Positions 10,034 through 22,409 of a stretch of DNA of 64,000 nt are shown one piece after another. The translations under genes and the position numbers were made by a program. How positions within the stretch are numbered: position 1 is the first letter of the stretch; the number at the start of each line of letters is the position of its first letter. A model generated the notes under the pieces. It had not been told where the DNA came from. It saw only the letters and a program-made list of their open reading frames with translations, and did no database searches. Source of the DNA: Pseudomonas fluorescens. Its GTDB lineage: Bacteria > Pseudomonadota > Gammaproteobacteria > Pseudomonadales > Pseudomonadaceae. The DNA lies in the NCBI RefSeq assembly GCF_902497745.1, contig NZ_CABVHJ010000006.1:1-64000 (forward strand), read 5' to 3'.

Positions 10034-10109
10034 TGCAGTGGTGTTCACAAAACTCAAAAACACCCTGCCTACTGCAGCAGCTATTAAAGGGCATCGGTCA
10101 ATGCCAGCT

Positions 10110-10337
10110 TCATGCTTGAGTTTCTTCAAAGGTATCAAGCATGGCGTCAGGCAATGGCGAATCGAAATCTTCAGGCAGCACCAATGTGCCTTTCATAGCG
10201 CCAATTCGTGGTGTGCCGGTTTTTCCTGTGTGAGCGAGAAGGCGCTGCGCCCGACCTTGGACTGCCAGAGCCTCGATTCCTGCAACCAACTCACAAAACA
10301 TATCTCTGCTCATAGTTTGCCCCGCATCGTTCTTCAA
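10110..10337 (-). pseudogene. Chimeric antitoxin remnant (HigA-like start joined to Phd-like end)
   Basis: The 75-residue frame begins with MSRDMFCELVAGIEALA, which resembles the N-terminus of HigA-type antitoxin/regulators. It then changes to IGAMKGTLVLPEDFDSPLPDAML, which resembles the C-terminus of Phd/YefM antitoxins. No DNA-binding helix-turn-helix is present and no toxin gene adjoins it; REP elements flank it on both sides. An in-frame stop lies just upstream of the TTG start, and no good ribosome site is seen. The simplest reading is a decayed fusion of two antitoxin genes. A functional small protein cannot be excluded. Confidence 0.55.
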
Positions 10338-10509
10338 TCTGCAAAGACATTAACCATAGAACTCTACACTCAAGGCTGGCTGTAGGACGAAACGGATGTT
10401 AGGGCAGGAGCTTTCGGAGTTTTTGCGGAGACGAGAGCGTATCGGTAAGAAATGGTACAAAACTCCCGATTCCCAGTCTGACATTCAACATGGATATCAC
10501 CTGATCCGA

Positions 10510-10606
10510 CGCTTTCGCGAGCAAGCTCGCTCCCACAGGTTTTGGCGGCGTCCACACATTTTGTGGATGACTACTGTCCCTGTGGGAGCGAGCTTGCTCG
10601 CGAAGG
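10510..10606. repeat. REPIN (inverted REP doublet)
   Basis: Two inverted REP copies (TTCGCGAGCAAGCTCGCTCC and its complement) lie at 10510-10539 and 10577-10606. A further single REP variant at 10711-10742 overlaps the 3' end of the sensor kinase gene. The rest of 10338-10709 shows no convincing gene. Confidence 0.88.
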
Positions 10607-10709
10607 CTGAGTATCAGGCAGTGCAGATGTTGAAGGACCCACCGCCATCACAAGCAGTCGAAGGCCTACAGGTTTCAGTGGTGTCCACAAAAACTGAGTG
10701 CCCCGCAAA

Positions 10710-12143
10710 TCACTGTGGGAGCTTGCCTGCAAGCGAAGGGGCCGTTGGCGTCACCGCAGGAAACCCGAGCCTGAACACGGTCATCGCCCCCGGCAAGCTC
10801 TTAACCTCCGCCACACCCTGATGCAGGCTCATGATCGAGCGCACAATTGCCAGCCCCAATCCGGTGCTGCCCTGCGAGCGTGAGCGGCTGCTGTCGACGC
10901 GGTAGAAGCGGTCGAACAGATGCGGCAAGTGCTGCGCTTCAATCCCGGCGCCGGGGTTGCTGACCAGCAGGGATGCCTGCGCTGCGCTCTGCTCAATCAG
11001 CAACGTCACGGTTTTCCCGTTCGGGCAGTGGCGCAATGCGTTGGACAGCAAATTCGAAATCGCCCGCTGAATCATCAACCGATCGCCCATCACCGTCGCA
11101 CTGCCAAGGACATTCAAATGAATATCCTTGTCCTGTGCCGACAACGAAAACATCTCCGCGACCTTCGCCACTTCAACCTCCAGCGCCACCGCTTCAAACG
11201 GCGCCAGCGCCGACGGATGGCTCACCTGCGCGAGAAACAACATGTCCGAGACAATCCGCGCCACCCGCTCCAGCTCCTCGGTACAAGACACCAGCACATC
11301 CTTGTATTCCTCAACCGAGCGCTCGCGCGACAGCGTGACCTGCGCCTTGCCCATCAGATTGTTGATCGGCGTGCGCAGCTCATGCGCCAGATCATCAGAA
11401 AACTGCGACAACTGCTGCACCCCGGCATCCAGCCGATGCAGCATGAAGTTGATGCCCTGCGCCAGTTCACTCAGTTCCTGCGGCATGTTCACCACCGACA
11501 ACCTATGCTCCAGATCCTGAGTCGAGACCATCGCCGCCACCTTGCGAAATTCGCGCAGCGGTGCCAACCCACGCTGCACCGCGCCCCACGCGGTGAGGCC
11601 GATAAACACCAGCAGCAACGGCAAGGCAATCAGCGTCGAGCGCAGATAAGCGCTGAGCAGCGCCTGGTCATGGGCGTTGTCCATCGACAACAACACCGGC
11701 ACACTCGAGCCGTCCTTCAGGCGAATCAGCTTGGAAAGCGTGAGGAATTTCGCCCCTTCAGCATCGATGCTGTCGGAGTAAGTCAGCTGTTCAGTGGTCG
11801 CCCGCACCGCTTTCAATTCCACCCGTGGATCGCTCAAGCCACTGCCGGATTTGAGCAACGGCGAACGCTGGTTCAAGCGGTCATAAATCGTCAGCGTCAG
11901 GTTGTCATGGCCCATCACCTGATCGAGCAGAATATGCGGCTTGCCACTGATTTCATTGGCATCGGCGTACAACAACAGGCTGTGCTCCACCTGCGCCATC
12001 TTCTTTTCCAGGCTGTCCCGAGATAGCGCGTTCAGTTCATGGGTCAGAGCGAAATAGGCGAGGATCGCCAGAAACACCACCAGCAGCGCGCCGAGAATAC
12101 TCACCGTCAAACCGAGGCGCATCGACAGGCTGGAGGGCTTCAT
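10710..12143 (-). CDS. Heavy-metal-type sensor histidine kinase (CusS/CzcS/CopS-like)
   Basis: This 477-residue inner-membrane kinase has an N-terminal membrane segment (about 10-30), a periplasmic sensor region (about 35-165), a second membrane segment (about 168-190) and a HAMP linker. It carries the H-box [15 protein letters not shown] (histidine near residue 255) and the N, G1 ([12 protein letters not shown]) and G2 ([10 protein letters not shown]) boxes of the ATPase domain. This is the layout of the copper/zinc-responsive kinases. It starts on an ATGA overlap with the response regulator gene. The final 11 residues ([11 protein letters not shown]) are encoded by a REP copy, so a REP has replaced or extended the original end. 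It most likely senses periplasmic metal and controls the divergent efflux operon. Confidence 0.88.
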   Translation of the reverse strand: MKPSSLSMRLGLTVSILGALLVVFLAILAYFALTHELNALSRDSLEKKMAQVEHSLLLYADANEISGKPHILLDQVMGHDNLTLTIYDRLNQRSPLLKSGSGLSDPRVELKAVRATTEQLTYSDSIDAEGAKFLTLSKLIRLKDGSSVPVLLSMDNAHDQALLSAYLRSTLIALPLLLVFIGLTAWGAVQRGLAPLREFRKVAAMVSTQDLEHRLSVVNMPQELSELAQGINFMLHRLDAGVQQLSQFSDDLAHELRTPINNLMGKAQVTLSRERSVEEYKDVLVSCTEELERVARIVSDMLFLAQVSHPSALAPFEAVALEVEVAKVAEMFSLSAQDKDIHLNVLGSATVMGDRLMIQRAISNLLSNALRHCPNGKTVTLLIEQSAAQASLLVSNPGAGIEAQHLPHLFDRFYRVDSSRSRSQGSTGLGLAIVRSIMSLHQGVAEVKSLPGAMTVFRLGFPAVTPTAPSLAGKLPQ

Positions 12144-12814
12144 TCCCGCGCCTCCAGCACATAGCCGACACCGCGCAGGGTGTGGATCAACTTGCTGTCG
12201 AACGGGTCGTCGATCTTCGCCCGCAAACGGCGGATCGACACTTCGACCACATTAGTGTCGCAGTCGAAGTTCATGTCCCATACCAACGAGATGATCTGCG
12301 TGCGCGTCAGCACTTCACCAGACTGGCGCATCAGCAGATGCAGCAGGGCGAATTCCTTGGTGGTCAGGTCGATCCGCTGTTGCCCGCGAAACGCGCGATG
12401 GCGGCCCGGATCGAGTTCCAGATCGGCCACTTTCAACACCTGCGGCACCGGGATGTTTTCGCTGCGACGCATCAAGGTGCGCACCCGCGCCAGCAGTTCG
12501 GGAAACTCGAACGGTTTGACCAGATAATCGTCAGCGCCCAGATCGAGGCCACGAATCTTGTCGGCCAGACGCCCGCGCGCGGTGAGCATCATCACCCGCG
12601 TCGAATGGGTGCGACGCAACTGTTCCAGCACACCCCAGCCGTCGAGTTCCGGCAGGTTCACGTCGAGAATGATCAGGTCATAGGCCTGCTGTTGCGCCAG
12701 ATGCAAACCATCGGCGCCGGTGGCGGCGTGGTCAACGACATAACCACTTTCGGTCAAACCCTGATGCAAGTATTCGGCAGCTTTAAGCTCGTCCTCGACG
12801 ACAAGGATTCGCAT
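12140..12814 (-). CDS. OmpR-family response regulator (CusR/CzcR/CopR-like)
   Basis: This 224-residue protein has a receiver domain (residues 1-115) with the acidic pair at the start (VVEDE), phosphoacceptor aspartate in [14 protein letters not shown] (about D51) and the lysine in [11 protein letters not shown] winged-helix OmpR domain follows (about 125-222). It is upstream of and coupled to the kinase gene. The divergent czc-like operon starts about 535 bases away, and one 16-bp motif in that gap also occurs upstream of the PtrA-like gene near 25.4 kb; it is a candidate binding site for this regulator. Choosing between copper and zinc/cobalt/cadmium specificity is not possible from sequence alone. 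Confidence 0.9.
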   Translation of the reverse strand: MRILVVEDELKAAEYLHQGLTESGYVVDHAATGADGLHLAQQQAYDLIILDVNLPELDGWGVLEQLRRTHSTRVMMLTARGRLADKIRGLDLGADDYLVKPFEFPELLARVRTLMRRSENIPVPQVLKVADLELDPGRHRAFRGQQRIDLTTKEFALLHLLMRQSGEVLTRTQIISLVWDMNFDCDTNVVEVSIRRLRAKIDDPFDSKLIHTLRGVGYVLEARE

Positions 12815-12856
12815 GATCTATCACCACTTTTATTTAATGGGTATTTAATTAAGAAG

Positions 12857-13035
12857 GCCCCTCACCCTAACCCTCTCCCAGAGGGTTAGGGGACTAAACG
12901 TGGGATGCTTCAGAACTGCACCGACGTGGAACATCTTTACGGAATCCATAATCGACTTGATTTAACAGGTCGATGGAAAGTGTCAGACGCCTCGGTCAGC
13001 TCCCTCTACCTCCGGGAGAGGGCTGGGGTGAGGGG
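12857..13035. repeat. Single unit of the ~130-bp intergenic repeat with both hairpins
   Basis: It is bounded by CCCTCTCCC...GAGGG at the left and CCCTCTACC...GGGAGAGGG at the right. It contains the family's internal GAATCCATAATCGA, CAGGTCGATG and CCTCGGTCAG segments. It lies between the divergent regulator and efflux genes. From its end to 13350 lies the efflux promoter region. Confidence 0.8.
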
Positions 13036-13256
13036 AGTGCGGACAATAAAGGTTGTAGCGGCTACAGGGTCAACGCCCAAGCGCTTTAGATCAGTGTTCT
13101 GCGACAGTCGGTCGCAGCGTGGGCCACGGGAATCTCGCAAGTTTGATTCCGGCAAGTGCAATTCAGCAGATAACTACCGTGTTTTTGTTTCGATGTATTT
13201 CGATAACGCCATTTGCACTTCGCATCCTAGAACAAAACAACTTCCCCAAACCGTGG

Positions 13257-13272
13257 ATAACGGATTTGTAAT
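13257..13272 (+). promoter_or_regulatory. Candidate metal-regulator site upstream of the efflux operon
   Basis: ATAACGGATTTGTAAT is repeated with one change (ATAACGGATATGTAAT) at 25389-25404, upstream of the PtrA-like gene. The TGTAAT part resembles half-sites of CopR/CzcR-type boxes. It lies 78 bases before the czcC start. Function as an operator is inferred from the sharing of the motif. Confidence 0.55.
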
Positions 13273-13349
13273 GTTTCAGTCACCTTGTCGATAAGTTCAA
13301 AACCCTACCGTGGCGGCATCCGAGATACTTGAATAAAGGAAGTCCTCCA

Positions 13350-14597
13350 TTGCCCGGTTTAATAGAACTGACGGCGCAATCACGCCTGAAAAAAACCGCC
13401 AGCGGCATCCTGTTGCTGGCCTGTACCAGCCTTGCAAACGCAGCGCCCCTGACGCTGGATCAAGCCCTGCAAAGTGCCTTCGCCGGCAACCCGGAACTGG
13501 CCGCTGCGCAATGGGAAATCGGCATCGCCGAGGGCGACCGCCAACAGGCCGGTCTGATCCCCAATCCCGAAGTGTCGTGGGAGGCCGAGGACACTCGCCG
13601 CGATTCGCGCACGACCACGGTAATGCTCAGTCAGCCGATCGAACTGGGCGGCAAACGCGGCGCGCGCATCGACGTCGCCAGCCGTGCGCAGGACGCTGCC
13701 GCCATTGAACTGGAGCGCAAGCGCAATGCCTTGCGTGCCGATGTGATTCAGGCGTTCAACAGCGCGCAAACCGCGCAGCAGCGCCTGCTGCTGTCCCGGC
13801 AGTCGCTGCAATTGGCCGAGCACGGTTTGCGTGTGGCGCAGGGGCGAATCGAGGCGGGTAAATCGTCGCCAGTTGAAGGCACGCGAGCACAGGTGCAACT
13901 TTCCGAAGTGCGCCTGGAGTTGAGCCGCGCCGAACGTGATCAGGCCACCGCGTACCAGCAATTGGCGCAAGTCATGGGTGCGCCGTTGCCGACGTCGACC
14001 AAGGTGCAGGCACCCACGCAAAGCATGCCGGCCGTTCCACCACCGACACGATTGCTCGAGCGTCTGAACGAGACCGCCGAACTGCGTCTGGCGAAGTTGC
14101 AGATCGATCAGCGTGAAGCATCGTTGGGCCTGGAAAAGTCCCAGCGAATTCCTGATCTCACCGTGAGCATCGGCAGCCAATACAGCGAAACCGAGCGCGA
14201 GCGAGTCAACGTGGTCGGGCTGTCGATGCCGATTCCGCTGTTCAACCGCAATCAGGGCAACGTGCTCACGGCCGCGCGCCGAACCGATCAGGCGCGGGAT
14301 CTGCGCAACGCCACCGAGCTGCGTTTGCGCACCGAAATCCAGACCAGCCTCGAGCAATGGCAGACCGCCAACGGCGAGGTCAAGGCGTTCAACCAGACCA
14401 TCCTGCCCGCCGCGCAAAGTGCGGTCGACAGCGCCACGCGCGGGTTCGAAATGGGCAAGTTCGGCTTCCTTGATGTGCTCGATGCGCAACGCACATTGAT
14501 CAGCGCTCGCAGCCAGTACATCCAGGCCGTCAGCGAAGCGACCGACGCCCGCGTACGCATCGAACGGATCTTCGGCGACCTCAGCGTCCGCCCTTGA
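13350..14597 (+). CDS. czcC: Outer-membrane efflux protein, TolC family (CzcC-like)
   Basis: This is a TolC/OEP-type outer-membrane channel of about 415 residues. An upstream TTG (13329) is in frame, but the TTG at 13350 is preferred because AAGGAAG lies at a suitable distance before it. Either start gives a signal peptide ending ANA-APLTLDQAL. The body has the two long coiled-coil OEP repeats, and the C-terminal half contains GFEMGKFGFLDVLDAQRTL, typical of this family. It is the first gene of a three-gene CBA efflux operon and should carry metal ions across the outer membrane with the adaptor and pump that follow. Confidence 0.87.
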   Translation: MPGLIELTAQSRLKKTASGILLLACTSLANAAPLTLDQALQSAFAGNPELAAAQWEIGIAEGDRQQAGLIPNPEVSWEAEDTRRDSRTTTVMLSQPIELGGKRGARIDVASRAQDAAAIELERKRNALRADVIQAFNSAQTAQQRLLLSRQSLQLAEHGLRVAQGRIEAGKSSPVEGTRAQVQLSEVRLELSRAERDQATAYQQLAQVMGAPLPTSTKVQAPTQSMPAVPPPTRLLERLNETAELRLAKLQIDQREASLGLEKSQRIPDLTVSIGSQYSETERERVNVVGLSMPIPLFNRNQGNVLTAARRTDQARDLRNATELRLRTEIQTSLEQWQTANGEVKAFNQTILPAAQSAVDSATRGFEMGKFGFLDVLDAQRTLISARSQYIQAVSEATDARVRIERIFGDLSVRP

Positions 14598-14646
14598 ATT
14601 TCACTTTTCAGACAACTGCGCGCAGGTACGGCGCAGAGGAGTTTCC

Positions 14647-15840
14647 ATGGATAAAAAACTGATGGTGGTCGCGGTGGCGACACTGGCACTGGGCATTGGT
14701 ATCGGTTCGATGTGGCCGGGCAATGCAAGCATCGATGCCCACGCCGATGAGGCTGCCGAACATGCCGATCACGCTGAAGAAGGCGCAGCCGCGGACGGCG
14801 AACATGACGAAGAAGGGCACATCGAATTGAGTGCCGAGCAAATCACTGCCGCCGGCATTCAACTGGCCGAAGCAAAGCCGCAAAACATCAGCCGCGGCCT
14901 GCCATTCCCCGGCGAAGTGCGCTTCGACGAAGACCGCACCGCCCACGTCGTGCCGCGTGTCCCGGGCGTGGTCGAGGCGGTGGCGGTCAACCTCGGGCAA
15001 ACGGTGAAAAAGGGCCAGTTGCTGGCGGTGATCGCCAGTCAGCAGATCTCTGATCAACGCAGCGAGCAGGCAGCTGCGCAGCGTCGCCTGACGTTGGCGC
15101 GCACCACTTATGAACGCGAGAAAAAACTCTGGCAGGACAAAATCTCCGCCGAGCAGGATTTCCTCCTGGCGCGCCAGGCACTGCAAGAGGCTGAAATTGC
15201 TGTGACCAATGCGCGGCAAAAGATCAGCGTACTCAGCGGCAGCGTGGTCGCCACCGGCGGCAATCGCTACGAACTGCGCGCACCGTTCGACGGCGTGGTG
15301 GTGGAGAAACACCTGACGCCGGGCGAGGTGGTCGATGAAAGCACAGCGGCGTTCACGCTTTCGGATCTGTCGCGAGTGTGGGTCACGTTCGGCGTTTCAC
15401 CGAAGGATCTGAACAAGGTTCAAGTCGGCAAAGCGGTCACCGTCAGCGCTCCGGAATTGAACGCGGAAGTGGTCGGCAGCGTGGCTTACGTCGGCAGCTT
15501 GCTCGGCGAACAGACCCGCACCGCAACCGTTCGCGTAACGCTGGAAAACCCGCAAGGCTCATGGCGCCCCGGTCTGTTCGTCACTGCGCTGGTGGCGACC
15601 GACAGCCGCGAAGCGAAAGTCGCCGTGCCGGAAACCGCGATCCAGACCGTCGAGGACAAGCCCACGGTATTCGTGCGAACCGACGACGGTTTCGAAGCTC
15701 GCGCGGTTGAGCTGGGCAGCCGTGCCGCCGGCCATGTGGAAATCACTCAAGGCCTGGAACCGGGCGCACAAGTCGCCAGCGCCGGCAGCTTCGTCCTCAA
15801 GTCGGAGCTGGGCAAAGCCTCGGCCGAGCATTCCCACTGA
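14647..15840 (+). CDS. czcB: RND efflux periplasmic adaptor (CzcB-like)
   Basis: This 397-residue membrane fusion protein has an N-terminal membrane anchor or signal (about residues 5-25). A stretch rich in His, Asp and Glu follows (about 30-60; HADEAAEHADHAEEG), likely a metal-binding region as in CzcB/CusB relatives. A lipoyl/hairpin core and beta-barrel come next, with GVVEAVAVNLGQTVKKGQLLAVI and RAPFDGVVVEKHLTPGEVV forming the two lipoyl halves. The C-terminus ends in EHSH. It lies 49 bases after czcC and 15 bases before czcA. The histidine-rich region supports a metal rather than a drug substrate. Confidence 0.88.
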   Translation: MDKKLMVVAVATLALGIGIGSMWPGNASIDAHADEAAEHADHAEEGAAADGEHDEEGHIELSAEQITAAGIQLAEAKPQNISRGLPFPGEVRFDEDRTAHVVPRVPGVVEAVAVNLGQTVKKGQLLAVIASQQISDQRSEQAAAQRRLTLARTTYEREKKLWQDKISAEQDFLLARQALQEAEIAVTNARQKISVLSGSVVATGGNRYELRAPFDGVVVEKHLTPGEVVDESTAAFTLSDLSRVWVTFGVSPKDLNKVQVGKAVTVSAPELNAEVVGSVAYVGSLLGEQTRTATVRVTLENPQGSWRPGLFVTALVATDSREAKVAVPETAIQTVEDKPTVFVRTDDGFEARAVELGSRAAGHVEITQGLEPGAQVASAGSFVLKSELGKASAEHSH

Positions 15841-19008
<3,168 letters not shown>

Positions 19009-19014
19009 GTGATC

Positions 19015-19045
19015 GCCCCTGTGGAAGCTAGTCTGCTAGCGATGG
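19015..19045. repeat. Degenerate REP copy
   Basis: CCTGTGGAAGCTAGTCTGCTAGCGATGGCG is a decayed relative of the REP core. It lies directly after the czcA stop and marks the edge of the tccC region. Confidence 0.6.
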
Positions 19046-19129
19046 CGTCCTGCAGCCAAGGCCAGAATCGGGATGGGCGCTGAACCCTGAATGTGCCGCA
19101 GCGCTGGAAACGATGGCGACAAATGGCTG

Positions 19130-19400
19130 GCCGCACCTGTTAGTTCTTACAGTATCTGGCCAGGGAAAACAGGTTCATTCTTGGTTCATGATGCCAAGGA
19201 CTCGCGTCACCATGAATACACACCATGACACAGCCACTCCGACCTTGTCGGTCATGGACCCGCGAGCATTGGCGATTCGCAGCGTTGCCTATTATCGGCA
19301 TCCGGACCAAACCTACATCGAATCGCGTATTACCCGGCAGATCTTTGATGCGGCAGGGCGGCAAGTGGCGTCGTGGGATCCACGCTTGTGGGGCGCTGCG
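19130..19400 (+). repeat. Direct repeat copy 1: promoter and 5' coding part of tccC
   Basis: This stretch matches 22141-22409 almost base for base, covering the lux-like box, the leader and roughly the first 65 codons. Divergence rises sharply further into the genes. It indicates a tandem duplication kept similar at the 5' end by recombination or selection. Confidence 0.8.
19135..19154 (+). promoter_or_regulatory. lux/las-box-like site upstream of tccC copy 1
   Basis: ACCTGTTAGTTCTTACAG has the CT-N12-AG frame and imperfect dyad of LuxR-family boxes (compare ACCTGYCAG...CTGRCAG sites of LasR/RhlR targets). It ends 58 bases before the ATG. An identical copy precedes the second tccC gene, and two closer matches lie between tcaA and the Ig-repeat gene. 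Confidence 0.65.
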
Positions 19401-22115
19401 CCGAATCCGAATCTGGCCACCCGCTACACGTTGAGCGGACAATCGGTACTGACAGACAGCGTTGACGCCGGTTGGCGGTTGAGCCTGTTGAGTGAAGCTG
19501 GTTCGATGTGTTCTGGCTGGGATGCGCGGGGCAACCAGAGCCATCACCAATACGATGCGCTCCAACGGCCGATAGCGCTCATCGAGCAAGCGCACGGTGG
19601 GCCATCTCAGGTGGTTGAGCGTCGGGTTTATGGGGATGCCACGGATGAATGCGCGCTGCACAATCAGTGTGGCCAACTGATTCGCCATGACGATCCTGCC
19701 GGCAACCGGCACTTCAATGGATTTGGCCTTGGCGGGGCAGTGCTGGTGGAGTCGCGGCGCTTTTTGATTGAGCTTGCGCCGCCCGACTGGCCACCCGAAC
19801 CCGCCGACCGGGAAGAGTATCTCGAAGAAAAAGTGTACGTCACCCGCCAGACATTCATCCCGACAGGTGAGCTTCAGCGTCATACCGATGCGGTGGGTAA
19901 CATCAAAACGGTGCATTACGGCGTGGCTGGAAAGCCTCGCGCGACCTGGCTTCTGCTGGCCGGCGGGGGCAAGACGCCGAAATGCCTGGTCAGCGAAATC
20001 TGTTACAACGCTCAGGACCAGGTCGAAAGTGAAGCGGCTGGTAACGGTGTTATTGCCCGTGCCGAGTACAGCAGTGAAGACGGCCGGTTACTTAGACTAG
20101 TGGCAGCTGCCGGCGTACAAACACCCTTGCAGGATCTTAACTACAGCTATGACCCGGTGGGCAACATCGTCGGTCTGGAAGACAAAGCCGTGGCGGTAAG
20201 TTACTTCAACAATCAACGTGTCGAACCGGTCAGCCGATATCGCTACGACAGCCTGTACCAACTGATTGAAGCCAAGGGCTGGGAAGTCAGTAACCCAAGT
20301 CACGGCCCGGCATTGCCGGATCTGTTGCCGACTCCGCTGGACCCCAATCAACGACGCAATTACACCCAGACATTTGATTACGATGCGGCGGGTAATCTGA
20401 TCACTCGTCACCACAGTGGCACCCCGGGTTTTTCGATGTTTACCTCTGCTGGCAACAATCGAAGTCTGGGGCAGCGTGATGACGGTTCTCTGCCAGAAGA
20501 GAGCGATATCGTTAACGGATTCGATACCTGCGGCAATCAGTTGGAGCTGTTACGCGGGCAGACAATGGTTTGGGATGTACGCAATCAGCTGGATCAGGTC
20601 ACTTTGGTTTCGCGTGAAAACAGCACGGATGACTGCGAATGTTTTCGCTACGACCGACATGGGCATCGTTTGCGCAAAGTGTCCATCAAGCAGGCTTCCG
20701 GTCGAACCCTTCGCAGCGAGGTTCGCTATCTCGATGGTCTTGAATTACGTTACAGCGCCGGTGATGGCGAGTATCAGGTCATCAATGTCGAGCTCGGTCG
20801 AACTTCTGTACAGATACTCCATTGGCCTGACGGTGCTCATGCCGATCAAGTTCGGTACAGCTATGGTGATCTTGTTGGTTCCTCTACGTTGGAGCTGGAT
20901 GCGCAAGCCGGCATTCTGACACTGGAACACTATTACCCTTTCGGTGGTACAGCATGCTGGGCCGGAAAAAGTGGGGAGGTGGCGACATACAAAACCAATC
21001 GGTATTCAGGGAAGGAACGGGACGCAACGGGGCTTTATTACTACGGTTTTCGGTACTGCGCGCCTTGGTTGCAGCGTTGGATGAGCCCGGATCCGGCCTT
21101 TGATGGGCTTAACCTGTTTGCAATGGTCGGCAACAACCCGATATGCATTGTTGACTCCGACGGTTTGGAGGGGAGCAATGCGCAGAACAGATGGCGTAGG
21201 GCATACGCTGGAGTCGTGGCGTCAAAAGATGGTGTATGGGTACGCACTGTTGGCCCGGGAATAATTGCAGTCGACGTCACTGGCGGTAATGAGCTTTTCA
21301 ACCGCATGGGAATGGATATGGGGCGCTCCGTCAAAGGTGACAGGAGTCTTGCCTATTTGTCTCTTGATCCGTCAATGCGAGGCAAAGTGGCTGGGACCGA
21401 ACTGGGTATTCGTCTGAATACAGTGTCGGGAGAAAACATAAAGTTGCAAGCAGGTCTTCAGAACGCGGCTGTCGTAGCCTATGTAAATGGTGGTTTTTTC
21501 AACCTGAAAAATCAGGCTAGCAAGTACGTCTCGCCCTTTGCGTCGATCGGCCCCAGCAAGATCGGAGGTCAAAAGCAGATATATGCGCCTGTACCTTCTG
21601 ACTATCGAAGACATTTTGTGACAGTCCGAATGAGAGACGGCTCGAGGATTGAAGCCGGGCCTCTTCTGTCGCAGGGCGGCGAAGCTGCTTTTCCGGAAAG
21701 CATGTTAGGTCAGACCAGGTTTCTCTTTGACCCCAAGAACAATCACCCGGGAAAGTTGGGTCATGCAGGTTCACCTAACATTCGTTCGGGAATCACTTTG
21801 CCCGGCGGATCAGAAACCGGGCAGCGTACGCGTCTGGCATGGGGCAACAGCACCGGACGTAACGAAACGGCTACGGGTTATACAATGCCTGAATGGTCCA
21901 GAGTGATGGCCAGGCTTGAAGGTATGAGTGGAGCTGGAGGATGGTCAGTGAACCTTGATGGCGGATATTCCGCCGGGATTGGTGTGGTTGGCGCGCAGGG
22001 TGATGTGCTCTACAGGCGACCTCAGGAGGGCGCGCCAGTCAGATCCATCGGCAACTTCTTTGCCTACTATCAAAAGCCCCAGAGGCAGGGTTTTTTCAAA
22101 AAATGGTTTTCATGA
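19212..22115 (+). CDS. tccC: TccC-type RHS protein 1 with a phosphodiester-glycosidase-like C-terminal domain
   Basis: This 967-residue protein belongs to the TccC (TcC) component of Tc toxins. An upstream in-frame ATG (19113) is ignored because it precedes the promoter element; the ATG at 19212 begins MNTHHDTATPTLSVMDPRA, a TccC-type start. Residues 1-650 are the RHS/YD-repeat shell, ending in the core marker KERDATGLYYYGFRY and the self-cleavage region DGLNLFAMVGNNP...DSDG. The variable C-terminal domain (about 651-967) contains VNGGFFN (759-764) and VNLDGGYSAG (D916), the two hallmark motifs of the NAGPA/DUF2233 phosphodiester glycosidases. No immunity gene follows. It is an orphan, with no TcB next to it, and probably packs into the TcB encoded at 33-37.6 kb. 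Confidence 0.85.
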   Translation: MNTHHDTATPTLSVMDPRALAIRSVAYYRHPDQTYIESRITRQIFDAAGRQVASWDPRLWGAAPNPNLATRYTLSGQSVLTDSVDAGWRLSLLSEAGSMCSGWDARGNQSHHQYDALQRPIALIEQAHGGPSQVVERRVYGDATDECALHNQCGQLIRHDDPAGNRHFNGFGLGGAVLVESRRFLIELAPPDWPPEPADREEYLEEKVYVTRQTFIPTGELQRHTDAVGNIKTVHYGVAGKPRATWLLLAGGGKTPKCLVSEICYNAQDQVESEAAGNGVIARAEYSSEDGRLLRLVAAAGVQTPLQDLNYSYDPVGNIVGLEDKAVAVSYFNNQRVEPVSRYRYDSLYQLIEAKGWEVSNPSHGPALPDLLPTPLDPNQRRNYTQTFDYDAAGNLITRHHSGTPGFSMFTSAGNNRSLGQRDDGSLPEESDIVNGFDTCGNQLELLRGQTMVWDVRNQLDQVTLVSRENSTDDCECFRYDRHGHRLRKVSIKQASGRTLRSEVRYLDGLELRYSAGDGEYQVINVELGRTSVQILHWPDGAHADQVRYSYGDLVGSSTLELDAQAGILTLEHYYPFGGTACWAGKSGEVATYKTNRYSGKERDATGLYYYGFRYCAPWLQRWMSPDPAFDGLNLFAMVGNNPICIVDSDGLEGSNAQNRWRRAYAGVVASKDGVWVRTVGPGIIAVDVTGGNELFNRMGMDMGRSVKGDRSLAYLSLDPSMRGKVAGTELGIRLNTVSGENIKLQAGLQNAAVVAYVNGGFFNLKNQASKYVSPFASIGPSKIGGQKQIYAPVPSDYRRHFVTVRMRDGSRIEAGPLLSQGGEAAFPESMLGQTRFLFDPKNNHPGKLGHAGSPNIRSGITLPGGSETGQRTRLAWGNSTGRNETATGYTMPEWSRVMARLEGMSGAGGWSVNLDGGYSAGIGVVGAQGDVLYRRPQEGAPVRSIGNFFAYYQKPQRQGFFKKWFS

Positions 22116-22140
22116 ATATTGGCGGATAAGCTTTTTTCCA

Positions 22141-22409
22141 TCGTACCTGTTAGTTCTTACAGTATCGGGCGAAGGAAAACAGGTGCAGTCTTGGTCCACT
22201 GATGCCAAGGACTCGCGTAGCCATGAAGACTCACCATGACACCGCCACTCCGACCTTGTCGGTCATGGACCCGCGAGCATTGGCGATTCGCAGCGTTGCC
22301 TATTATCGGCATCCGGACCAAACCGACATCGAATCGCGTATTACCCGGCAGATCTTTGATGCGGCAGGGCGTCAGGTGGCATCGTGGGATCCGCGATTGT
22401 GGGGAACGG
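22141..22409 (+). repeat. Direct repeat copy 2: promoter and 5' coding part of tccC
   Basis: This is the second copy of the repeat starting at 19130, about 3.0 kb downstream in the same orientation. Recombination between the copies would delete the first cargo domain and leave the second under the same promoter. Confidence 0.8.
22145..22164 (+). promoter_or_regulatory. lux/las-box-like site upstream of tccC copy 2
   Basis: This site is identical over 20 bp to the one upstream of copy 1 (19135-19154), and the spacing to the ATG is almost the same (58 and 57 bases between). It is the only regulatory element recognised in the 107-bp gap between the two tccC genes. Confidence 0.65.

Noticed and set aside
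22116..22222. Possible immunity gene between the two tccC genes
   Set aside because: Only 107 bp, occupied by the promoter copy; no open frame of useful length.
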